Shown here: positions 19,547 through 29,636 of the stretch, in pieces
Position numbering within the stretch: the first letter of the stretch is position 1
Layout of the letters: each line of letters opens with the position of its first letter
Source of the DNA: Corallochytrium limacisporum
Taxonomy: Eukaryota > Opisthokonta
DNA: 64,000 nucleotides
Assembly: GCA_002811645.1 (NCBI GenBank)
Contig: PDIP01000007.1
Location: forward strand, 116,471-180,470
Direction: 5' to 3'
The notes under the pieces: generated by a model
The model's input: only the letters and a program-made list of their open reading frames with translations
Database searches by the model: none
Told to the model about the DNA's origin: nothing
Translations under genes and position numbers: made by a program

Positions 19547-22024
19547 TCAATTGGTCTTAGCCTGATAGTCGTAGTCGTCCCCAATCTCCGGCTTGAACGG
19601 CTCTTTGGCGCGGCAATGCAATGTATGGCCCGGGACAACATCATCAAAACCCTCCAAGACCAAACCGCATTCTTCACCCTGCTCCACACGTTCTACCGGT
19701 TTGTTGAACTGTTTCATGGTCGTGAGAGGTACGTCCTCCTTTACAATGCGATCACCGTTGCCGGTACGAATGGTATAGGCACCATTGGCGGCAATGTAGC
19801 CCGAAGTGACCACGCAACCCGCAATATTTCGTTCTTTCCGGCCGATGCGAACCTTAAAGAGTTGTTTTACTTCCGCTGTGCCCGAGTTAACTTCACGGTA
19901 CGACCATGGCATCAGCTCTGTGATGCACTTCTTCAGATACTCCAGGTGACGGTAAATAATCGGAGAAAGGTACACATCAGTCTCTTTGTTGTCGATGGCC
20001 TGCATTGCCGTGGACTTGGTGTCCTTAGAAGCGTAATCCACGTTAAACCCAAGGATTAATGAGTCTTCTGTGGACTTGGCCTCATCCAAATCAGCCTCCG
20101 TGATAGGACCAGACAGTTTGTCCATAATGTTCAATGTCACGGAATCGTCCGGAATGCGCAAATTCGAGACCGCCTTATGCAGAGCCTCTACAGACCCAAC
20201 CACGTCGCCGCGCAAAATGAGATTCAGCTGCTTCGTGTTTGCAAAGAGTTCATGATCCCTGAGCAAGGCTGTTGTGGCCTTACCTCTATGCCTACCACCC
20301 CGCCTTTTGCGCGTCTCAGCGCTGTCCAGTTCCTCCAGCGATTTGCTATACCTGTCTCGATAGTCCTCGTCGTCAGCCAGCAACGTCTTATCGAAGTACT
20401 CCTGTTCAATCTTGGTTCGCCGTCTATAGTCAGTGACGGCGATAGCTTTCCGTTCGCCTTCAGCAGCCACCAGGAACACCTCTCCAGCTGGAGGCGTGCT
20501 GGAAAACCCGAGCACCTCAACCGCATCTCCAGGCTTAGCCTTCTTGACTGGCTTGCCTTTGTCATTGTGCATACCCCGCACACGACAATATTCCGTCCCA
20601 CAGACCATGTAGTCACCCATTTTGAGAATTCCCCGTCGGACCACAACACTAGCGCTATTGCCCACCTTCTTGCTTGTGGCACTCTCAATGACATAACCCT
20701 CTGCGGGGCCTTCAACGTCGGCACGTAGATCCAAGACGTCGGCCTGTGCCACCAGGGCCTCGACCAAAAGATCTAGGTTCTTGCGCCTTAGGGCGGAGAT
20801 TTCGACAGCCTGCACTTCACCTCCCAGGTCCTCTACTACCACTCCTTCGGATTGCAACATGCGTTTCACCCGGTCGACGTCGACGCCGGTCTTGTCGCAC
20901 TTGTTGATTGCAACCACCACGGGCACTTCGTACTGCTTTGAGAATTGAATCACTTCCTTGGTCTGTGGCATAACTCCATCATCCGCTGCCACTACTAGTA
21001 CGATCAAATCCGTGACCAGAGAACCTACTCTTCTCATTTCACTGAAGGCCGCGTGGCCTGGTGTGTCCAGGAAGGTCACTGACGTGCGATCATTTTCTGT
21101 GCGTTTGTGCTTACCATCCACAAAGCTCGGTAATTGGACACTAAAAGCACCAATGTGCTGAGTGATTCCACCAGCCTCACCTGCCGCAACTGATGTATCC
21201 CGCAGCGCATCCAACAGTGATGTCTTGCCGTGGTCGACGTGTCCCATGACTGTGACCACGGGGCGCCGAGCTGGCCATTTGCTGGTGTCGTTCGGGATTG
21301 CCCTCGGTGCTAGATCCTCTGGGGGCGTTCCAAGAAGGGGCTCGATTTCCATCTCAAGAAGAACCTCTTCAATGCTTGCCAGTGGTAGAGGATGGCTTCT
21401 TTCAGTGAGGTCGCCCTCAAAACCGACGGCACGGAATTTCTGGCGTAGCTTCGAAGGACGTATGTTGAGACGGCTGCACAGAGTTTCAAAAGACATCCGG
21501 TCGAATACTTCAACATGCCCAGGAGCTTCCTGATCAACTGATTTCTGCTCCTGGCGTTTCTGTTTTGACTTTTTGGGCCCATCTCCACCTTTCTTTCCAG
21601 TTCCACCCAAGGACAAGAATGGCTTCGACTTCTGTCCGCCAGTTCGCTTACCAGACGGCTCTTCGACAACGTTGGCTTCTTTAAAAGGTTTTGCATTCTC
21701 TTGATTCTTTTTCTTCATAGTGACTTTCTTTTGCTTTTCCTGTCGCAACTTTTTATACAGCTCAGGATTTTCGGCCTTCAACCTCTTCTTTTTATCCTCT
21801 GCTTCTCTACGCATACGTCTTAATTCGCGCGCTTCGAGAGCGGGATCTCGTCGGTACCACCGCACCGTGAGATTGTGCACTGTACCAGGCCATGATAGGC
21901 TTGGTTTCCTCAATCCAGCATTATATTTGACTATCGGTGATGCTCCGGATCCCGCAGCTCGCACCATCAGCCTGCCAGTCAGCCGACTGAGAGGACCAAG
22001 CACACTGGCAACTGATCCCTGCAT
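19547..22024 (-). CDS. IFM1: Mitochondrial translation initiation factor IF-2
   Basis: The 825-residue product starts with a basic, Ser/Arg-rich presequence consistent with mitochondrial import. Next is a long Lys/Glu-rich linker (about 55-170), then a bacterial-type IF-2 core. That core has G1 GHVDHGKTS from residue 261, G2/G3 with [10 protein letters not shown] and DTPGHAAF, G4 NKCD, then the beta-barrel domains and a C2-type region ending in [20 protein letters not shown]. The protein delivers initiator tRNA to the mitoribosome. The length exceeds yeast Ifm1 (676) and human MTIF2 (727), with the extra length in the charged N-terminal linker. Single exon; divergent from the DENN-myotubularin gene with about 750 bp between starts. 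Confidence 0.93.
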   Translation of the reverse strand: MQGSVASVLGPLSRLTGRLMVRAAGSGASPIVKYNAGLRKPSLSWPGTVHNLTVRWYRRDPALEARELRRMRREAEDKKKRLKAENPELYKKLRQEKQKKVTMKKKNQENAKPFKEANVVEEPSGKRTGGQKSKPFLSLGGTGKKGGDGPKKSKQKRQEQKSVDQEAPGHVEVFDRMSFETLCSRLNIRPSKLRQKFRAVGFEGDLTERSHPLPLASIEEVLLEMEIEPLLGTPPEDLAPRAIPNDTSKWPARRPVVTVMGHVDHGKTSLLDALRDTSVAAGEAGGITQHIGAFSVQLPSFVDGKHKRTENDRTSVTFLDTPGHAAFSEMRRVGSLVTDLIVLVVAADDGVMPQTKEVIQFSKQYEVPVVVAINKCDKTGVDVDRVKRMLQSEGVVVEDLGGEVQAVEISALRRKNLDLLVEALVAQADVLDLRADVEGPAEGYVIESATSKKVGNSASVVVRRGILKMGDYMVCGTEYCRVRGMHNDKGKPVKKAKPGDAVEVLGFSSTPPAGEVFLVAAEGERKAIAVTDYRRRTKIEQEYFDKTLLADDEDYRDRYSKSLEELDSAETRKRRGGRHRGKATTALLRDHELFANTKQLNLILRGDVVGSVEALHKAVSNLRIPDDSVTLNIMDKLSGPITEADLDEAKSTEDSLILGFNVDYASKDTKSTAMQAIDNKETDVYLSPIIYRHLEYLKKCITELMPWSYREVNSGTAEVKQLFKVRIGRKERNIAGCVVTSGYIAANGAYTIRTGNGDRIVKEDVPLTTMKQFNKPVERVEQGEECGLVLEGFDDVVPGHTLHCRAKEPFKPEIGDDYDYQAKTN

Positions 22025-22773
22025 GTTGTCACCCTGGAATACGCAGCATGTGGGAGCGCCAAGGACGGAAAATACTCCTTGTTTCCGCTCTTGTGACCCA
22101 TCTGATGCCCATGCAAGGCCTTGTAATTACTTAAATACACCTGGTGTGCACCAAGGTGGCATAACTCGCGACCCGCAGGTTCGTTTGGAGCTGGACACCA
22201 CCCTCCCTCTTGGGATTGGCCCCGCAGCTACGCAGGGCACCGTGGGGTCCCCTAGAATCCATGTGACCCGCCCCTCCCCTGGCTGAATGCCGGGGGCCTG
22301 ATTTCTTCCGTGTCCAGTTGAATGGAACCCCGTGACATAGAAAATGGCCCGTAACTGGGTATTGATTGAAATCGTGGCCAATGGGAGGGAAAAGCAGGGG
22401 CAAAAAAAGAGACTGTGTTCCGCGGGCAGGGGAAATATCCAAGTGCGGTAGCAGTTGGGTAGAGGCGCTATACGTATCGGCTGTGGCAACCGAAGCGAGG
22501 AGGGATCGGCCTTCTTGGCGTTCACCGTGTTCCGTACCGTAGCCGTGCGAGGACGCCTACGGCTTATTGTCGTTCCGCATATTTCAGAGCCAAGACTTTC
22601 AGTATGGCAGTATTTACCTGTCCCATTCAAATCACAAAACCTTAATCATTACAACTGAAGGATTTATGCTGTGATACACTGGATAGGCTGGACAAAAGGC
22701 TATGGGATGAGTTTGACCATTCTAGCGTACGAGTAGCAAAGCTCCTGCCCTGGACGGTGCAGTGTGAGGAAAG
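22025..22773. other. Divergent promoter region between IF-2 and the SBF-like gene
   Basis: About 750 bp serving both genes. The frames present (for example 22127-22630 on the minus strand) have no recognisable domain. Confidence 0.45.
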
Positions 22774-25700
22774 ATGACACAAGCGCCGGCCGATCCAGAG
22801 CGCCCTACAAGGGCCCGGCCGTATCTACAATACTTTGTCGTAATCGGATTTGAGGGTGTCCGGAGAACCAGCCTCCAGGGCAGACCAGGCTCTGCTAAGC
22901 CGCCACTGCCGCCTCGGGGGCCTCCAGCGGAAACAAATGATGTCGCTAAATCAAGCAATGAATTAGCTATATCATCTTCGTCTTCCTTGGCTATGCCACA
23001 AACTCTGCGGGACAGTTTACACAGTCTTCTGATTCCAGACGAGATAGCGGGAGATTCGTCAAAATTGAGTCCTGAGGTCCTGTTGCGATGTCCTCCGACT
23101 GATCATGCATACTATGAATTTCCTCAGGAACTAGCTGCTTTCTGCAGGCCCAGAGGCTGGTTCTTGAGTGCAAGCAAGAAACCAGCAGAATTTCATACAC
23201 TCGCTCTGACAGACTTAGACGGTAATGTCAGCTACGGAAGCGTTTTAACTCTGTGGTCTCGTGTGAAGAAGACGCAGTACCTCTCCTCTGTGGAGTTAGA
23301 TCCAGAGGACCCACCGACATGGGACGAAGACAATGGGATCGCCTACCTGCCCCGCTGCTATGTATTCTTGTCTCTGTTTCCCAACACTGCTTTACCTAGA
23401 CTGACGCTCCGGGGTTTCTTAGCGTTGAAGGTCAACGGTGTCTCAGATGAGGATGTCTACAAATACATTCAGCGGATGATGACTGAGATTCCACATCCAG
23501 TTCCGGGAGTCAGACTGGCGTTGTCGATCGGAAATGAACAAGCTCAGGCTTATCACCCGCGCGAACACGAACTGCAGATCGACGATGGACAATTAGACGT
23601 AACCAGGCTCTTTGACATTCTCCCAGTGCACCATGTGGTAGCCATATACTTTGCCCTTTTGGTGGAACAGAAAGTCATTATTCGGGGACCATCGGCAGCA
23701 TTGTTGGGGGAGGTAATGACTGGGCTACTGGAGATCCTTCGACCGCTGACGTTCCAGTTTGTTTGCATACCAGTACTTCCGAGGAAGCTGACTGACATTC
23801 TTTCAGCTCCGACGCCATACCTAATTGGTATTGACAGTGAGATTGAGGTAGATACGGACTTGGTCGAATGTGTTCTGGTCGACATTGGACAAAACACCTT
23901 GATGTACCATTTACATGGCACTGATGGGTTGCCGCCGAAGGTGCTCACTGAGCGATTGGAAAAAACATTGATGGAAATTCGAGAGCCTCATCGACTACAT
24001 GCCAATCGCCTCAAGCGTCCTCAGGAGCCCAAGAACGACCGTGATCTGGAGCGGCGCCTGCGATTGGCTTTTATGCGGCAATTCGTATTTTTGACCCAAT
24101 ACGTTGCGACAAACTCTGTTCGCTTGAGGCATCTGCCGCAAGAAATATTCGTATTTGAACACTACGGGTATCTGCGTGAGGTTTCCAATCTTGCCCGGGA
24201 TGACCAAGAATCGGCTCGAGAATTCCTGCGTATCTTCATCGGATCAACAGCCTTCGACCATTTCATGAATAGCTACAACTACGTGGATCGAAATGCTGGA
24301 ATGTATGATGAAGTTTTGTATCGACTGAAGCGGAATCCGGACGCCTTCTTTCGCACGGAACTTCGTGAGCTTGTTCATCAGGACAAAGCCCATGCTGACA
24401 TAGCGGTCAAAGTGACCGAGAGAGAACGACTTGATATCTCAAATCTTTGCGACGTGCGATCGGAAAACTGCGATGTCGAGTTTGACACGAAAGCAATTTG
24501 CGACATGGGTGGCAGCTTCACGCCTCGTCCCGGAGGCGTGCACCCTCCGCCTGCGAAAGAAATTACTCCCACCGAAAACAGAGCTGGCAGTCGCCTTATG
24601 GCTTTCCCTGGGCAGGATACCAGCCATGTCGAGGCAATCTTAGCCCATCTCTTGCCCATGGACAGAGCATTGATCGACGAGGTTTATAGTCCACTGCTCA
24701 AGCGCACAGAAGCCAATACTTCGATCCGAATGGAGGACCTGCGTGAGTTATTCAGTCGGAGTGTCGAAAGCCGAGTATACTTTGCCATGAAGCTTGACGA
24801 AGCCTCGAAAAATCAAGAACGAATGGAAATCATGCAGTCTCAGTTTGATGTGCTGCTCCGATTGATCCCCATGGTTTTGAGAGCCAATGAACACGCGGCC
24901 GTGATTGGTCATCTATTGGTTCGGCCTCTGCGTTTGTTGTGCTACAAAAAGGGATCATACGAAGATGAGATGTACCGTCGGGTTCGCGTTGGACTCGTGT
25001 GGACATCACAAGAATTGTGGGAATACCATACTTTGTTCAGCATTCAGGATGCGCTCATTCGCCGCTACGACTGTCACAATTTGAAGGAATGGCAACAGGT
25101 ACAGACAACCCACAACGACGATTCACAGGACGCCAGAGATCAAAATGATGCATCTGAAAGGGAATTGGTGAAGGAGACACTGAAGACAGTGGCCGAGCAA
25201 ATGGTCGCCTTCCAATTTGATGAAACTGACGCAAACAAAATTCTGAGGTATGCGGCGTCAAGGGCAAAACTTGAATATCCGGAGATTGAAGACATCATGA
25301 CGTTGTATCAACAATGCCAAGATTCCTATGCCGAAAAGGAAGCTGCCAGGATGGCTCAGACTGCTGTGTCCACAGAGAACATTTGGAGTGCCACTGAGAT
25401 TGAGCTGTATGATAGAGAGACAACACAGCGGTCATGGGATTCGGTGCTTTTGACTAGTCCAGCTATAGACGGAGTTGCCGACGGATCGCTTACAATCACC
25501 GAATACCGGATAATATTTCAAGGCAATGTGCGAGCAAAGCACTCCTTCATTTTCTGCGTTCCTTTGCTATCATGCTACTACGCCGAGCGCATCTCGCCCA
25601 ACCACTCGAGCATCAATGAAGTGGGCGCAATTGTTGAAGATGCACTTGAATTGCGCAGTTGGATGGGTCACTGTGTGAATTTGTACTTTTGCGCTGGGGA

Positions 25701-27618
25701 GCGCATGTCTGTATGGACACCCAGTCTGAAATTAAGAGGCCTTATTGGGGAGTACATTGGCAAATTTGGAACCATCGCGATACCGTACGGTGTCGACCGG
25801 GATCTGACCATGCCTGGAACAGATTTTTCTGATCTTCTGGCTGCGGATTTTGAGCGCTTGGGCATTACCTCCGAAGCTTCGTTGAAGTGCCCATGGTACT
25901 TCAAGCAGGACTGCAATATGGGTAATCTTGTCTGCCAGTCGTATCCAAGGGCGCATGTCGTTCCTCAGGACTGGGATTTCGCGAAGTTCTCAGGCATGGC
26001 GCAGTACTTCAAGGATTCCAGGTACCCCATGTTGTCATACTATCATCAAAAGAACAATACCTTCCTCATGAGAGCGGCTGGCACAAGATTTCCACGTGGC
26101 AGCATGAAGGATCGCTGTTTTGAAGAGCTGGCTCTCATGCAGTTGTTGCTGGTGAACTTAAATTCATCCGCAAGTGGCACAAGACCTCAAATCCTGATCG
26201 TTATGGACAGCGAAGTGGGCGATGCCACCGGCAACACCCAGAAAGCTAGTGTACTGTACCCCGGATGCGAATTGATGCCGCTACAGAGGGTATATGACGA
26301 TGAGGATCTTCCCTTGCATCCAAAGAATATTCACACAGCGTTTGATCGGTTCATCAAGAGCTTTGGACGAGAGAAAGGAGATTACTTGCATGCCATCCAC
26401 AAGAGCAATTGGCTGGAGTACATCTCCACATGCATATCCATCGGTTCTGGCATTGCCGACCTCCTTGTCAACCACGATGTCAGTGTGTTGTTGAGCCTGG
26501 AGAGTGGCAGCGATCTCACTGTCATTCTATCATCGTTGGCACAGCTTTTGGTAGACCCGTACTACCGCACCATTGGGGGATTCTGTGATCTCATTGTAAA
26601 GGAATGGGCAGCGTATGGACATCCATTTTCGTATCGTCATGATGTCCGCCTCTTGGATGATCCGAACTACAAGGTGGCGCCAGTATTTAGCCTCTTTGTG
26701 TACTGTGTGGTCCATGTCCTTCGACAATACCCGCAGCACTTTGAATTCAGCCAGAACTTCCTTGGCTACATCCAATGTCATGCCACATCTGGTCGATTTG
26801 CTGAGTTTCAGTTCCAAAGTGAGGCACACTACCGCCGTCGCAAAGTGGAGAACGCGGAGAGCATGAAGACTCAAATCCTAAAAATAACCGAGAATCAAGC
26901 CAGCTTCTACAACATCTTCTACAGGCAAGAGTCCGCTATGTCTGTCAGTGAACCCCTCGCCCCGCTGGCGAACGTCAATGACTTCTCATTGTGGCAGCAG
27001 TTCCATCTCTGCGATCGTATCAGCACGTTCTTCGATGCCGTACCGGCAGCTGTGGTGGGCAAGCCATCGGAACTCTCTGTTCTGCAGGAGATCATGTCTG
27101 ATGAGGAACTTGCCGGCCCAGGTTGGCAGAAGCGTGTCCAAGAATTGTTCCATGACATTGAACCCTATACTGAGGAGCAACAGTACTACGAGGCTTCACC
27201 GCTGGTCAAAGGCAGTCAATGTGTCGCGAGCGATAGATTAATCACTCATAGCATTCATCTTGTGACCCACCGATTCCAGAAGAGTTCTCAACTGCGTGCC
27301 CGCTGTGACTACTGTGGTAACATGCTTCTCAGTTCTAGCGCACTTCGTTGCCGGGATTGTCGCTATAAGGTGCACGAGAACTGCGCGCCCTACTCTGCAA
27401 AGGCCTGTGGGTCCTCGACTCGCTTGAAAGCCAAAGGCGGAGCATCCTTCACTGCGGAAAATAGTAATTCGCAACCCGGTAGTGTGATCAGCGTTGGTGG
27501 AGGAGAGCAGGCCTTGGGCGCTTCCATGTACATGGAAAACTCTGGTGGGTCTCACCATTCCTCCGGTGCGAAACACCGACTGAGAAAGGGTCTCGGCCGA
27601 TTGATGGGCAAGAAGTAG
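22774..27618 (+). CDS. SBF/MTMR5-13-like DENN-GRAM-pseudomyotubularin protein with C-terminal C1 domain
   Basis: The 1614-residue product starts with a tripartite DENN module (uDENN from YFVVIGFEGVRR near residue 25, cDENN with VVAIYFALLVEQKVIIRG, dDENN to about 520). A linker and PH-GRAM region follow (about 880-1000), then a myotubularin domain (about 1030-1400). The phosphatase loop reads SLESGSDLT (1241-1249) where active enzymes have HCSDGWDRT, so Cys and Arg are both replaced by Leu. It is therefore a pseudophosphatase like SBF1/MTMR5 and SBF2/MTMR13, which share SLEDGWD and the LLxDPFYRT that follows. The C terminus is a C1-type zinc domain (from H1499, H-x11-CDYC...C-x2-C...H) instead of the PH domain of vertebrate SBFs. 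Relatives act as Rab28/Rab21 GEFs and partners of active MTMR2. One exon of 4.8 kb. Confidence 0.9.
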   Translation: MTQAPADPERPTRARPYLQYFVVIGFEGVRRTSLQGRPGSAKPPLPPRGPPAETNDVAKSSNELAISSSSSLAMPQTLRDSLHSLLIPDEIAGDSSKLSPEVLLRCPPTDHAYYEFPQELAAFCRPRGWFLSASKKPAEFHTLALTDLDGNVSYGSVLTLWSRVKKTQYLSSVELDPEDPPTWDEDNGIAYLPRCYVFLSLFPNTALPRLTLRGFLALKVNGVSDEDVYKYIQRMMTEIPHPVPGVRLALSIGNEQAQAYHPREHELQIDDGQLDVTRLFDILPVHHVVAIYFALLVEQKVIIRGPSAALLGEVMTGLLEILRPLTFQFVCIPVLPRKLTDILSAPTPYLIGIDSEIEVDTDLVECVLVDIGQNTLMYHLHGTDGLPPKVLTERLEKTLMEIREPHRLHANRLKRPQEPKNDRDLERRLRLAFMRQFVFLTQYVATNSVRLRHLPQEIFVFEHYGYLREVSNLARDDQESAREFLRIFIGSTAFDHFMNSYNYVDRNAGMYDEVLYRLKRNPDAFFRTELRELVHQDKAHADIAVKVTERERLDISNLCDVRSENCDVEFDTKAICDMGGSFTPRPGGVHPPPAKEITPTENRAGSRLMAFPGQDTSHVEAILAHLLPMDRALIDEVYSPLLKRTEANTSIRMEDLRELFSRSVESRVYFAMKLDEASKNQERMEIMQSQFDVLLRLIPMVLRANEHAAVIGHLLVRPLRLLCYKKGSYEDEMYRRVRVGLVWTSQELWEYHTLFSIQDALIRRYDCHNLKEWQQVQTTHNDDSQDARDQNDASERELVKETLKTVAEQMVAFQFDETDANKILRYAASRAKLEYPEIEDIMTLYQQCQDSYAEKEAARMAQTAVSTENIWSATEIELYDRETTQRSWDSVLLTSPAIDGVADGSLTITEYRIIFQGNVRAKHSFIFCVPLLSCYYAERISPNHSSINEVGAIVEDALELRSWMGHCVNLYFCAGERMSVWTPSLKLRGLIGEYIGKFGTIAIPYGVDRDLTMPGTDFSDLLAADFERLGITSEASLKCPWYFKQDCNMGNLVCQSYPRAHVVPQDWDFAKFSGMAQYFKDSRYPMLSYYHQKNNTFLMRAAGTRFPRGSMKDRCFEELALMQLLLVNLNSSASGTRPQILIVMDSEVGDATGNTQKASVLYPGCELMPLQRVYDDEDLPLHPKNIHTAFDRFIKSFGREKGDYLHAIHKSNWLEYISTCISIGSGIADLLVNHDVSVLLSLESGSDLTVILSSLAQLLVDPYYRTIGGFCDLIVKEWAAYGHPFSYRHDVRLLDDPNYKVAPVFSLFVYCVVHVLRQYPQHFEFSQNFLGYIQCHATSGRFAEFQFQSEAHYRRRKVENAESMKTQILKITENQASFYNIFYRQESAMSVSEPLAPLANVNDFSLWQQFHLCDRISTFFDAVPAAVVGKPSELSVLQEIMSDEELAGPGWQKRVQELFHDIEPYTEEQQYYEASPLVKGSQCVASDRLITHSIHLVTHRFQKSSQLRARCDYCGNMLLSSSALRCRDCRYKVHENCAPYSAKACGSSTRLKAKGGASFTAENSNSQPGSVISVGGGEQALGASMYMENSGGSHHSSGAKHRLRKGLGRLMGKK

Positions 27619-29636
27619 AACACCTTGCCACCAATATTGAGGCATCGCTTCTTGTCTCTCCATCCGTCTATGATGGCCAACCTTCTGTTTCAATCTATGA
27701 ATTAGAAAAGCAGCAAGTTTAAAGAGTTAGAAATAATGTCCACGGCATTGTCGTTGCGGTCTCTCTGTTCTAAGTTTGCTAGAATTGTGTCTTTCATCAT
27801 CGTCACCCATCCAATTCATGCTCGATCTGAGCCAAAGACCCGCCCTCGGGATTTGAGGAACCGTTGAAACTTGGGCTCGACGAAATTAACCCTGCTGATT
27901 GGTTGGAGCACGGCGGGGATGTGCGCATCGCTCTGATTGGCTCAATTGGCACTGTGCTTCACTACTACTTGGCAGAATATGAGAACAGTGTGCTCTGCGA
28001 GGTTTGGACCAATCGGACATCCAGCTGCCATCCACAGAGCCAAACGACAAACTTTGGAGAACCCTCCACAACGCTGCAGACACATTGATACAAGCACACT
28101 ATGTTCTCCCCACCGGCGCGTTTGTGGATACATGGATTGAGTGAATGGATATAGGACGGCATCACTGCGCTGGACTGTTGCCTGGTAAAGAAGCAGTGGT
28201 TGCTTGCACAGTACACAGCATGCACATACTGTTACTTCGTTGAAACAGAGGAGGATACACGAATGGTTCCCTTTACGCCCTCATTCTTGGGTAACAGCAA
28301 CCCGCACAGCGTGTGTAAACAGCGTAGCTAGTGTGGACTCTTCATCGCGTGTATAATACATATCATTGTCAGGGATGTTGCATAGCGAACACAAGAAGAA
28401 GAAGATATATTGATGACGAAAGGCATTTTCTGATCGTCGCTGTGGCGAAGTTTGAAGGTAAGGTACGGAAAGGAGCAGTTAAACGCCGAAAAGGGGTATC
28501 GCAGGAAACTCCGCCACGAGACACCGAGACACAAAGCCGTATGACTTCTACACCCCGATACCATAGCTAAATTGGCAGTGTCCTATAGATGAGTGATGTT
28601 TGCAATCAGACCATGAAGTGCCTGTTGTCGCTTACCATCACCAAATGTAAACCTTCTCCCAAGTCCTTATGGGCTCTCCGCTGGCCTCTCCCAAGTGGGA
28701 GAACCCTTGACAACATCGACAGTCGTCTTCCAACCATATATCAACAGCAACGGCCAGCCAACAGGTGATCATAGTCCCCGGAATTTCTCTACGAGGCCCC
28801 GGGGATTGGGGCACCGTAGGCCCGCACAAGCCCTACGGCGGGACCGGGCGCGCACAGTAGCACCGCCTTGCTGTGTTCAACATGAGTTCAAGGGAACACC
28901 ACCTTACCCGGGCATCCACGGCGCCAAATCTTCGTACATGTCCAGTAGTGAGGGGTGCGCGATGGACACTCACCCCGATGCTGGGATGGCGTCCCCAGGC
29001 AAAACAATGGGGACAGAGTGGTGATTTCAGTAGTGAAAGTGCCACTGCCCCGTTTCCCCGTCATACTCCAAAGCCATGCAGCAGTCAGGTGCACTTGTTT
29101 GTGTCAGTCGGCAGAGTTATGGCAACAGCGGCTGGTGTTTCCAAGGGGAATGGGGAAGGGTGTACCGCTTGAACGCAGCCAAATCAACAAAACAGAAAAG
29201 GGCATAGAAGCTGGGGAAGGGATGAGAGCCCAGAGGGAGAAAGGAGGGAGGGGCGGGAGGGAAGCCAGGAAAGAACAAATAAACAGTGGCGAGAAGAGGG
29301 TATGCGAGTCCCAGGAAAGGGAAGAAAAAAAAACCTACAAAATTTACACAGGCGGAGAACCGTTGGGGGGGGGGTAGGGGGTACTAAGCAAAACAAGGAA
29401 GGGGGGGGGGGGGGGGGGGGGAGAGCAAAGGGAGCGATGGGTAAGTGAATATGTTATCAACATGGCGGGTCAAGCGCCTTGTGGATCAACTCCAAGACAT
29501 CGACATTGCGATTTTATTTTACTAACCTGTCTAGATGGCTGGCGTCAATACTTTATAGAGCTGTGATTCTGCATCCACGACGATGATGATGACTGCGGAC
29601 TCGAATGTTTGAAAGATTTTTGATACAATTCACATG
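27619..29636. other. Intergenic region between convergent genes
   Basis: About 2 kb separating the 3' ends of the SBF-like and ABC transporter genes. It includes a small hairpin (TCTCCC-AAGT-GGGAGA) near 28687-28702, purine-rich DNA from 29190 to 29330 and an uninterrupted 21-base G-run. No frame is recognisable. Confidence 0.45.
29401..29421. repeat. Homopolymer G tract (21 bases)
   Basis: Uninterrupted run of G preceded by another G-rich block at 29364-29390. It could form a G-quadruplex on the plus strand and is error-prone for sequencing. Confidence 0.9.
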
